From Thomasclavelia sp. (lineage in GTDB: Bacteria > Bacillota_I > Bacilli_A > Erysipelotrichales > Erysipelotrichaceae): a stretch of DNA of 12,012 nt. Position numbers and translations under genes: made by a program. The stretch lies in contig JAHHTG010000033.1 of assembly GCA_020024765.1 (NCBI GenBank), positions 1 through 12,012 on the forward strand, read 5' to 3'. The notes under the pieces were generated by a model, which did no database searches, had not been told where the DNA came from, and worked only from the letters and a program-made list of their open reading frames with translations. This document shows positions 1 to 7,147 of the stretch, piece after piece (the first letter of the stretch is position 1; every line of letters starts with the position of its first letter).

Positions 1-825
1 ACCAAATCTCAAGAAAATTTGTTCAATAAAGGCGTTATTGAAAATATGAAACATCTCTTTAATTTTCACGCTTAAATTTTGAATTGGTTTTATATTTAAA
101 TGAATATAGCTTTTTGGACGGATAATAGTTATAAAAGCAATCAAGAAAGAAATCACATTACCGATTGCAGTTGCAATAGCAGCTCCTTTAACACCTAAAG
201 CCGGAAAACCAAAATGACCACCAATCAATAAATAATTAAAAATAATATTAACAATATTCGCTGTTAAGTTAGTAATTAATGAAATCTTTGTATAACCAGC
301 ACCGCGTTGAGCACTAGTTAGAGTCAAACCAATTGAATAAGGAATCAGTGATAATAAAAGAATGCGAATATATGTGTTTGCTTCTTCAATATAATCGCCA
401 TTTGCACCTGCAAATGTTAAAATTTCACGTGAAAAATAAAAACTTATTAAACAAAATAATAAACTAATGATAGTAGAGGCAACTAAGGCAATCTTGGTAT
501 AGTCAACCGCTTCAGTTTGTTTACCCTCGCCTTTACGCCTTGCCACATAGACAATGGTCGCAGTATTCAATGCGAAGATAGGCGCAAGACAAATAAATTT
601 AGGTTGTGTGCAAATTCCGACCGCAGAAATAGCACTACTGCCAAGAGAGCCAACCATAATCATATCAACAGCCGATATTAACGCAATAAAGACATTTTCA
701 ACAGCGCTTGGCCACGCCATGTCAAATGTCTTTTGATACAATTCTTTATTCGAAGGCATAGGACCTTGAATTTGTTCTGGTTTCAAGATCCCTTGCCATG
801 TAGTAAATTTCGAAATTAAATTCAT
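1..825 (-). CDS. MATE family efflux transporter (C-terminus cut by window edge)
   Basis: Inner-membrane multidrug/toxin extrusion antiporter; proteins of this family export cationic compounds using a Na+ or H+ gradient. The 275 visible codons stay open to base 1, so the C-terminal half or so is missing. Visible features: an N-terminal stretch ending in MPSNKELYQKTFDMAWPSAVEN, the segment MIMVGSLGSSAISAVGICTQPKFI typical of the family's first membrane helices, and about six hydrophobic helices, including IIFNYLLIGGHFGFPALGVKGAAIAT, which matches the usual MATE helix-5/6 loop. The chosen ATG (825-823) lies one base after the pyrR stop and has no clear Shine-Dalgarno sequence, so translation may be coupled to pyrR. 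A second ATG at 759 has AAGG four bases upstream and is a possible alternative. I prefer 825 because, from memory, related transporters carry a similar N-terminal extension. The substrate cannot be told from the sequence. Confidence 0.88.
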   Translation of the reverse strand, partial: MNLISKFTTWQGILKPEQIQGPMPSNKELYQKTFDMAWPSAVENVFIALISAVDMIMVGSLGSSAISAVGICTQPKFICLAPIFALNTATIVYVARRKGEGKQTEAVDYTKIALVASTIISLLFCLISFYFSREILTFAGANGDYIEEANTYIRILLLSLIPYSIGLTLTSAQRGAGYTKISLITNLTANIVNIIFNYLLIGGHFGFPALGVKGAAIATAIGNVISFLIAFITIIRPKSYIHLNIKPIQNLSVKIKEMFHIFNNAFIEQIFLRFG

Positions 826-826
826 T

Positions 827-1336
827 TTAAATAATTGTTACACAGTCTTCACTGCCATCTTCACGCAAATGCACACGAATCGTTTCATCTTCAGAAGTTG
901 GAATGTTTTTTCCAACAAAATCAGGTTTAATCGGCAATTCACGATGTCCACGGTCAACTAAAACCGCCAATTGAATCATCTTTGCTCGACCATAATCCAT
1001 GATGCCATCCATTGCTGCGCGAGCTGTACGACCACGATATAAAACATCATCAGTTAAAACCACAACCTTATCGGTAAAGTCAATATCAACTTTTTCAATT
1101 GGATGATCTTTGGCATCGACATCATCACGCCAATGAGAAAAATCGATACCAGTACATGGAACTCTTACACCTTCAATCTCTTCGATATTTTCGCATAAGA
1201 TATCGGCAATAACTTGCCCTTTATTTTTAATACCGACAAGTACCAAATTTTCAGTACCACGGTTACGTTCAATAATTTCATGAGCGACACGTTTAAGTGA
1301 ACGCTTAATCATCATTTCATCCATTAAAACTTTCAT
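827..1336 (-). CDS. pyrR: PyrR: bifunctional pyr operon regulator / uracil phosphoribosyltransferase
   Basis: Cytoplasmic type I phosphoribosyltransferase fold. In Firmicutes PyrR binds pyr mRNA in response to UMP/UTP and causes attenuation, with a side activity making UMP from uracil and PRPP. The 169-residue product aligns over its full length with known PyrR (about 180 aa): the N-terminal KRSLKRVAHEIIERN, LVLVGIKNKG (about 31-40), the PRPP-binding segment VVVLTDDVLYRGRTARAA (91-108), and the C-terminal block LAVLVDRGHRELPIKPDFVGKNIPTS. The start at 1336 was chosen over an upstream in-frame ATG at 1360 because GGAG at 1347-1344 is seven bases away, family alignment begins here, and the longer form would overlap the PASTA gene. 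Residue 101 is Arg where B. subtilis PyrR has Thr in the phosphate-binding loop. No pyr biosynthesis gene is visible nearby; the gene follows the PASTA gene with a one-base gap. Confidence 0.93.
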   Translation of the reverse strand: MKVLMDEMMIKRSLKRVAHEIIERNRGTENLVLVGIKNKGQVIADILCENIEEIEGVRVPCTGIDFSHWRDDVDAKDHPIEKVDIDFTDKVVVLTDDVLYRGRTARAAMDGIMDYGRAKMIQLAVLVDRGHRELPIKPDFVGKNIPTSEDETIRVHLREDGSEDCVTII

Positions 1337-1337
1337 C

Positions 1338-3128
1338 TTAATTCTCCGGTCTGCCGTCACAAATTACGACTTCAATTCTTGTAGATAATGGGTACATACC
1401 TGAATTACTAATTGGACCACCGTTTACTTTGAAACTAATGATTGCACCAATTGATAAGTTTGGATCTTTGGCATAACTAATACTTAAATTAAATCCACCT
1501 AAGTTGCTTTCAAGCTTACTAACAGTTTCTTCAACTGATGAACCATTGTAGAAAGTATAATTCTTTTCAATATAAGCTTTCTCTTCAGCACCTAAACGAA
1601 CTTTTAAGACAACAGAAGATCCAGGCTCAACGCGTGTACCACTAGCTATAGATTGCTCATAAACTTCGCCATATGTTGAACCATCAGTATAGAAGTCATC
1701 AAAAATAACTTCATAATTAACATTTTGATATAAAAATGATCCAGTTTTATTTGAACCAATAAAATTTCCCACCGTTGCCATTGCGCCCTTTGAAATGTTG
1801 CATGTCATTGTCTTACCATCAGCCTTACAGCCAAATAATGTATCTTTAGCAACGTCATCACTATAAACCCCATTTGTATTTAATTTAATGCCGGCGTTTA
1901 AAGCATTTTCACGGCTGATAATCATATTTCCTTCATTTAAAGATTTACCTTCAAAATCAGCAGCGTTTAAAGTATAAGCACCAAGTGAAACGGTATAGCC
2001 AACTGATTGGTTCTTCTTAAAGTTGCCTGTATCGTTCTTAATAATTAAGCCTTTGCCAACACTTTCACTATAACTAGAACCATCTTTACGCGCCGTTAAT
2101 CCTAAATTTTTAATATAAGACTTGAATTCATCTTCAGATTTTCCGACTTTTGATTCAACCGCAATTTCAATTAAATCAGGATCTTTGCCATTTGAAATAT
2201 GTAAGTGAACCACTTCGCCCTCAGCAACAATTGAACCAGCTTTTGGTTCAATTGAAATAACTTTGCCTTTTTCAACTTTGTCATTATAATCAAAGATTAA
2301 TTTATGTTTTAAACCACGATCAGTTAACCATTTAATCGCAACATCTTTAGTATCACCAGTTAGGTCGGCAATTTTAATACCTTTACCTTGTGATACTTGT
2401 AATATAATTTTTGAACCTAAATTGACCGTTTCACCAGCTTTAACAGATTGGGAAATAATACTTCCCTCTGCAAAATCGTCTGAAAAGACATAATTGATAC
2501 GAATTGTAACCGAATTACTTTGACCCCAAGCACGAGCATTCGCTACTGAATATTTCTTAAAATCAGGGACTTCAATTTCAATTTCTTCTTCGTTTTCACC
2601 AGCTGATAAAGTAATTAAAATCAACTGGTTACGTTTGGCCTTACCAGAAACATTCACTCGAATAACTTGATCCTTTGGTAGTTCTGAAACTTCATATTCA
2701 AAATTAACGTCAGTAAAGTAATTATCTTCGAAGAACTTTTCAATCTTTTCTTTTGTATAGGCTTCTTCAACAAAGTTTGGTAATTTAATTTCTTTATTCG
2801 GATCACGGCCATTTGAAATTACAATAGTAATGCCCTCTTCAGGATTAATTGCTTCACCAGCATTAACCGATTGACGGATAATCTTGCCTTCTTCGATAGT
2901 TTCATCATATTCATATTTGATTGTTAGATTATCATTTTCTTCAAATGATTTTGTATACCACTCTTTGACTTCACCTTCTGTTAATGTCTTGAAATCAATT
3001 GCCGGAATCGGTTTTTCTGCAACATACGTTTGATATCCAAGGTAACCAATTACCACAATATTGGCAATCAATACAACTGCCAATATTGCGATGGTTTTAT
3101 TTTTTAATAAAGCTAAAAATTTATTCAT
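1338..3128 (-). CDS. Membrane-anchored multi-PASTA protein without a kinase domain
   Basis: A 596-residue protein with a short cytoplasmic N-terminus (MNKFLALLKNK), one membrane helix at about 12-33, and an entirely extracytoplasmic remainder. From residue 42 onward I count about eight diverged PASTA-like units (near 42-113, 115-185, 187-251, 252-322, 323-385, 386-450, 453-514, 520-596). Units 1, 3 and 4 are clearest, with the pattern hydrophobic-x-G-x-I-I-x-Q-S-V-x-A-G-E followed by a beta strand and SNG or SQG. PASTA domains bind peptidoglycan fragments and usually form the outer part of Ser/Thr kinases (PknB/PrkC) or PBP2x. No kinase or transpeptidase domain is present and none fits in the 11-residue cytoplasmic tail. 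C434 and C443 could form a disulfide in unit 6. GAGG lies eight bases before the ATG, and the gene is 17 bases after the glucosaminidase gene. A role as a wall-binding scaffold or sensor is inference. Confidence 0.85.
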   Translation of the reverse strand: MNKFLALLKNKTIAILAVVLIANIVVIGYLGYQTYVAEKPIPAIDFKTLTEGEVKEWYTKSFEENDNLTIKYEYDETIEEGKIIRQSVNAGEAINPEEGITIVISNGRDPNKEIKLPNFVEEAYTKEKIEKFFEDNYFTDVNFEYEVSELPKDQVIRVNVSGKAKRNQLILITLSAGENEEEIEIEVPDFKKYSVANARAWGQSNSVTIRINYVFSDDFAEGSIISQSVKAGETVNLGSKIILQVSQGKGIKIADLTGDTKDVAIKWLTDRGLKHKLIFDYNDKVEKGKVISIEPKAGSIVAEGEVVHLHISNGKDPDLIEIAVESKVGKSEDEFKSYIKNLGLTARKDGSSYSESVGKGLIIKNDTGNFKKNQSVGYTVSLGAYTLNAADFEGKSLNEGNMIISRENALNAGIKLNTNGVYSDDVAKDTLFGCKADGKTMTCNISKGAMATVGNFIGSNKTGSFLYQNVNYEVIFDDFYTDGSTYGEVYEQSIASGTRVEPGSSVVLKVRLGAEEKAYIEKNYTFYNGSSVEETVSKLESNLGGFNLSISYAKDPNLSIGAIISFKVNGGPISNSGMYPLSTRIEVVICDGRPEN

Positions 3129-3145
3129 TTAAAAACCTCAACACA

Positions 3146-6100
3146 TTATTCTTGATTTAAATCAGATGTAACTTCCGTTTTTGCAACAACAAGTTGGAGA
3201 CGATTACGATCCTTAGATACAACGAACTGATATGTTAAATCACCGATTTGATGAATTTCATATTCATTGTTTTGATAGTCTTTCATTTGGACGATATCAT
3301 AATAAGAATCTTCATCCGTTGTCGACATTTCAACCATTAAGTCATATACGCCTGGTTGAAGTTGACTTAAATCATAATCAACACTGAAGGAAATTCTCGA
3401 CAAATCACGTGATTTCGAGAAAATCTTCGAGTAGTCCATCTGTTCCTCAGGCAAACTAGCACCTAAGTCGAACTTATTGCCGTTTTGATCAACTAACGAA
3501 ACCACATATTTTGGTTCATTTGCAATACCGACATTTGTATAGTAAATGAAACCATAACCACCAAATTGAAGATGATTTTCATTAAACACAAATTGGTCAA
3601 ATGACAAGAATGATTCTCTTAGACTTGGCTTTTTAACTGTGCCATAGTCAAAGACATAATCTTCAACATCCAATTCAAAACGTGCACTATATAGTTGATT
3701 TGTTGTTAAACGTAATAAGCGTTCATTTTCTTTTTCTGTACCAAGTTTAACTATATTACTTGCATAATCTAAACTTGCACTTTCAAGATTAATTAGTGAA
3801 ACAACCTCCGATTCACCTTCCTTTAATGTTACGCGAACATTGAAACGATAATGGCCATTAGGTAATTCACTTAATGGAATATTACCTTTAAAGCCAACAA
3901 AGTCATAAACATAATCATCATTTAAACTAAATGAAGGCGTTTCGATTGTTTCTAATGGATATTCCTTGACAATTTCTTCGGTTGTTTGATCAATGACAAT
4001 TAACTCATGCTTAATATTTTCTAAAGCGTCATAATTATGGCCGCTTAAGAAAGCACGACCAGTCAATGACCAAATGCCCTCTGCATTTAAATTAAGTTCG
4101 TCAATGACCATATATTTTCTTTCTTTGACTTCCTTAATTTCTTGGATATCAAGAACTAACGCATGATCTTTAATCTCAAAAGCATATTTACGATTATTAA
4201 TAATCTTGGTATTTGGCAGTTTGACATCAACAATCTCAAAACTATTATTAGCATCATCACGTTTACCATAAGTTGTTTCGATTGTGAAATGATATTTGCC
4301 AACCGGTAGTTCATCAAGCTTAATGGAACCAGCAAACTTCACACTACCATCTTCATTAGCAGTTGATTCAAGTGTGAATTCATGAATATCTTGTTGATGC
4401 TGTAATTTCAATGTATTAGTAATAGAATTTTCTTCATTTACTTCAACATTTTCGGTATAAGCTACGCCTGTAACATATAATGCCTCTCCGTCCCAACTTA
4501 CGTCATCGATTTGATGAATGTATTCACCCATTGGGTCTGGTAATTTAATTGCTTCATAATTTAACGAAACAATATCAACGTTGTTTAAATAAACAACACT
4601 CTCATCAAAACTATAAGGCACTAGATTTTTATTGTTATTTGTTGTGATAACTTGTCCATCTTTAATAGGATTTGTTGATTGAACTTTTGTAAAGTTATCA
4701 TCATCTTCGAGCTTCACAACAATTAGATTTTCTTGATATTTATCAGAATATTTTGCAGTATAGGCGGTTTCAGCATCTTTATTAGGTGTTTTCTTAAATT
4801 GAGCATCAAATGTTTTAACGAGTGCTAAATCATATTGATCATAATCGATGATATGGTTATTATTAGCAACTTTATCAATTCGATATGCGATAGCTGCAAT
4901 CTTCATACCCCAATATGGATCACTTGCATACTTGACATTGAAACCAGAACCCTTATTACCGAGCGAAGAACTGAAATATAGTGGACTGAAAATATCCATA
5001 TATTGTCGCAAGTTATATCCAGCTTGTTCATAAACTCCTTGGCTCACCGATGGAAATGATGATGCATTACCCGGATCTGAGTCAATTGCTTTCCAACCAA
5101 ATAAGTTATTACGATCTAATGAAAGTTTTGACGTACCCCACCCACTTTCATGAGCTGCCATTGAATAAAGCAATAAAGCATTTACACCATAGGTGTTTTG
5201 CGAATCAATAAAAATATTCGCATTGCCTTTTAATTTTGAATTAATATCGCCTTTAATCTTTAGAAATGCATTATCAATTTGTTCAGCGGTTAAATTCGTT
5301 TTTGTACGTAATGGTAAGAATTGATAATAAGGATAGAAAGTGATTGGTTCATCACTATAATCTTTATTATTATAGAATTCATAACCATTTGATGAATAGT
5401 ATTTCGCACCAACAGTCATTTCTGGCGAAGCTGGACCTAAGATTATGCTGTGCTCCTCATCAAATTTATTTGTACTTGATGGTGGACAATAAGAACGATG
5501 AAAAACAAACTTCAACTCATTAATACCATCGTTTTCGACAACTTCGTAGTAATTACGACGCACAATTACCTTAAAAGGTTGCTCATTATGAGATGTAACA
5601 TCACCACCACCTAAATAAATCGCTAAACCTTTATCAATAAACTTATCAGGAACTAAATCAACAAATTCTAAGTCGGTGAAACCTTCAAAACCATTTAAAG
5701 CAACTTCAGCCATACCTGTACCAGATTTTGCAAAGTAACGTTCTGTCCGTTTGTAATCTAATTCGTAGTGATTCGCAACATAAGTCGTTTTGCATTCAAT
5801 ATCCATCTTATTAACATCTTGCCAAATACTGATTGTTGTACCACTACTTCCTTCATTACGAGCTGGATAAGAATAAGCCTTACCACTAAGCATTGACACA
5901 ATCTTAGTAGGAGAAAGTGATGCCTTATGACGTACTACATATTCGGGGCCTTTCTTTTCCATTTCAGCTTTTGCAGCATCAAAAGATGGTTGACATGAAT
6001 CTTTCTTAAATTTACCATCATCAGTAATATAAGAAACTTCGAAGTCATTGCCACATTCATAACTATATAAATCTTCTGCAACAATTTCATTATTAGGACT

Positions 6101-6169
6101 GAAGCCTGATAAAATTAAGCCTATCAATGAAAAAGTTAAGATTCTTTTTAGACCTAAATCATATCCCAT
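3146..6169 (-). CDS. Large secreted N-acetylglucosaminidase (GH73-type) with C-terminal beta modules
   Basis: Probable secreted peptidoglycan hydrolase of 1007 residues. Residues 1-31 form a signal peptide (hydrophobic core RILTFSLIGLILSGF; a cut after A31 is plausible). Residues 35-235 are an unrecognised domain with four cysteines (C39, C59, C126, C228). Residues about 290-440 are the glucosaminidase domain: LLYSMAAHESGWGTSKLS with likely catalytic Glu341, then NNLFGWKA and the late motif YASDPYWGMKIAAIAYRID, all typical of GH73 enzymes that cut the GlcNAc-MurNAc bond. After a linker come three diverged beta-sandwich-like modules (about 553-648, 688-800, 853-955), each opening with an ID(D/E)-like strand and closing with L-x(2)-G-x-Y-x-F/L. 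No LPXTG or further membrane helix is seen, so the modules may hold the protein in the wall. The start is set by GGAG eight bases upstream; its ATG overlaps the previous stop by one base (TAATG). The glucosaminidase call is firm; the wall-binding role of the modules is inference. Confidence 0.85.
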   Translation of the reverse strand: MGYDLGLKRILTFSLIGLILSGFSPNNEIVAEDLYSYECGNDFEVSYITDDGKFKKDSCQPSFDAAKAEMEKKGPEYVVRHKASLSPTKIVSMLSGKAYSYPARNEGSSGTTISIWQDVNKMDIECKTTYVANHYELDYKRTERYFAKSGTGMAEVALNGFEGFTDLEFVDLVPDKFIDKGLAIYLGGGDVTSHNEQPFKVIVRRNYYEVVENDGINELKFVFHRSYCPPSSTNKFDEEHSIILGPASPEMTVGAKYYSSNGYEFYNNKDYSDEPITFYPYYQFLPLRTKTNLTAEQIDNAFLKIKGDINSKLKGNANIFIDSQNTYGVNALLLYSMAAHESGWGTSKLSLDRNNLFGWKAIDSDPGNASSFPSVSQGVYEQAGYNLRQYMDIFSPLYFSSSLGNKGSGFNVKYASDPYWGMKIAAIAYRIDKVANNNHIIDYDQYDLALVKTFDAQFKKTPNKDAETAYTAKYSDKYQENLIVVKLEDDDNFTKVQSTNPIKDGQVITTNNNKNLVPYSFDESVVYLNNVDIVSLNYEAIKLPDPMGEYIHQIDDVSWDGEALYVTGVAYTENVEVNEENSITNTLKLQHQQDIHEFTLESTANEDGSVKFAGSIKLDELPVGKYHFTIETTYGKRDDANNSFEIVDVKLPNTKIINNRKYAFEIKDHALVLDIQEIKEVKERKYMVIDELNLNAEGIWSLTGRAFLSGHNYDALENIKHELIVIDQTTEEIVKEYPLETIETPSFSLNDDYVYDFVGFKGNIPLSELPNGHYRFNVRVTLKEGESEVVSLINLESASLDYASNIVKLGTEKENERLLRLTTNQLYSARFELDVEDYVFDYGTVKKPSLRESFLSFDQFVFNENHLQFGGYGFIYYTNVGIANEPKYVVSLVDQNGNKFDLGASLPEEQMDYSKIFSKSRDLSRISFSVDYDLSQLQPGVYDLMVEMSTTDEDSYYDIVQMKDYQNNEYEIHQIGDLTYQFVVSKDRNRLQLVVAKTEVTSDLNQE

Positions 6170-7131
6170 TATTTCAACTCCGTCTTAATTGACAACCAAT
6201 TGTCACTATTAGAAAACTTTAATTTTAAAGTTCCATTATATGAAACACCAGAATCATTCGGATTATACATTTCAAAGAATAAACCACCACGTTCACCAGC
6301 GTTTACTTTACGATTCATTAAATTATTAATCTTCGATGAAGTAACTTCTGCACCTAAGGCATGAGTTTCTTCGCCATTATCTGCAACAAAAATTGCATCT
6401 TCAAGAATTAAACCTTCATTTGTTAAAGATTGAATATCTAATACAAAGACATAGATTTGTACAGTTGATGGATACGTGTATTCTTCATCACCACTATAGA
6501 ATAACGATCCAATATAGGCATCGCTAACCTTAATCATATAGTCTTCGGTTTCAATTGGAGCATCTTCACCAGTATGATATTCAAGTTTATTAATATCGGC
6601 TACTTTTTTCGTTAAATCAAATTTAAATTCTTCTTTTGTAATAGCGTCATAAACTGATAGAGTTTCTTTTGCTTTATCCTTATAGGGAATAAAGATAGTA
6701 AACATTGCGCTCTTTTCAGGGCTTGTTAAATCAAAACTAACATTCTTAGTGCCTAAATAGTATTCATGTTTTTCAAGTTCATCAACATACGGACGATATT
6801 CATTAAGTTTAACCGTCTTTTCATCGGTATACAAAGAACCTAAATTGTATTTAACTTCCTTAGGATCTCTTAATCTAAATCTTGCTAAGACAAAATCAAA
6901 ATCAATGTCATCATTAGTCTTATAAACCTCATAATCAACTAAATCAATCTTGAAACTATCAACTTCTTCTACAACTTCAGAGTTTTCTGGGTCCTTATGT
7001 GGTGGTTTCTTAGTCTCATCTTTAAAGAATAAACCACCTAAACCACGAATGCCCACAATTAAAAGGAGCACAATTAACGATGCTGTCAATAATAAAATTA
7101 ATACTCGATCCCATTTAACTTTGCGTTGCAT
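6169..7131 (-). CDS. Single-pass extracytoplasmic protein of unknown function, possible DUF4352-like C-terminal domain
   Basis: I do not recognise this 320-residue protein by name. It has a basic N-terminus (MQRKVKWDR), a strong membrane helix at about 10-33, and a charged, proline-containing linker (37-57) that places the rest outside the cell. The exterior appears to be two beta-rich regions, about 58-172 and 185-318. The second has a pattern seen in DUF4352-type immunoglobulin-like domains: alternating strands VQIYVFVLDIQSLTNEG, then an acidic turn (VADNGEE), then VNAGERGGLFFEMYN. That assignment is tentative. There is no cysteine, lipobox or catalytic motif. AGAGG precedes the ATG by a normal distance; galE ends 16 bases upstream, and the stop overlaps the glucosaminidase start by one base, suggesting translational coupling. 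It may be a partner or accessory of that enzyme; this rests only on context. Confidence 0.7.
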   Translation of the reverse strand: MQRKVKWDRVLILLLTASLIVLLLIVGIRGLGGLFFKDETKKPPHKDPENSEVVEEVDSFKIDLVDYEVYKTNDDIDFDFVLARFRLRDPKEVKYNLGSLYTDEKTVKLNEYRPYVDELEKHEYYLGTKNVSFDLTSPEKSAMFTIFIPYKDKAKETLSVYDAITKEEFKFDLTKKVADINKLEYHTGEDAPIETEDYMIKVSDAYIGSLFYSGDEEYTYPSTVQIYVFVLDIQSLTNEGLILEDAIFVADNGEETHALGAEVTSSKINNLMNRKVNAGERGGLFFEMYNPNDSGVSYNGTLKLKFSNSDNWLSIKTELK

Positions 7132-7147
7132 ACTTACCTCTTATTTC

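Noticed and set aside
554..736. Plus-strand open frame of 60 codons.
   Set aside because: It lies wholly inside the MATE gene on the other strand, has no ribosome site or recognisable product, and reads as antisense of membrane helices.
1337..1360. A longer PyrR beginning at the ATG at 1360.
   Set aside because: It would overlap the PASTA gene, adds residues not found in the family, and the GGAG at 1347-1344 clearly serves the ATG at 1336.
4848..5033. Plus-strand open frame of 61 codons.
   Set aside because: It is antisense to the well-supported glucosaminidase catalytic domain and has no family resemblance.
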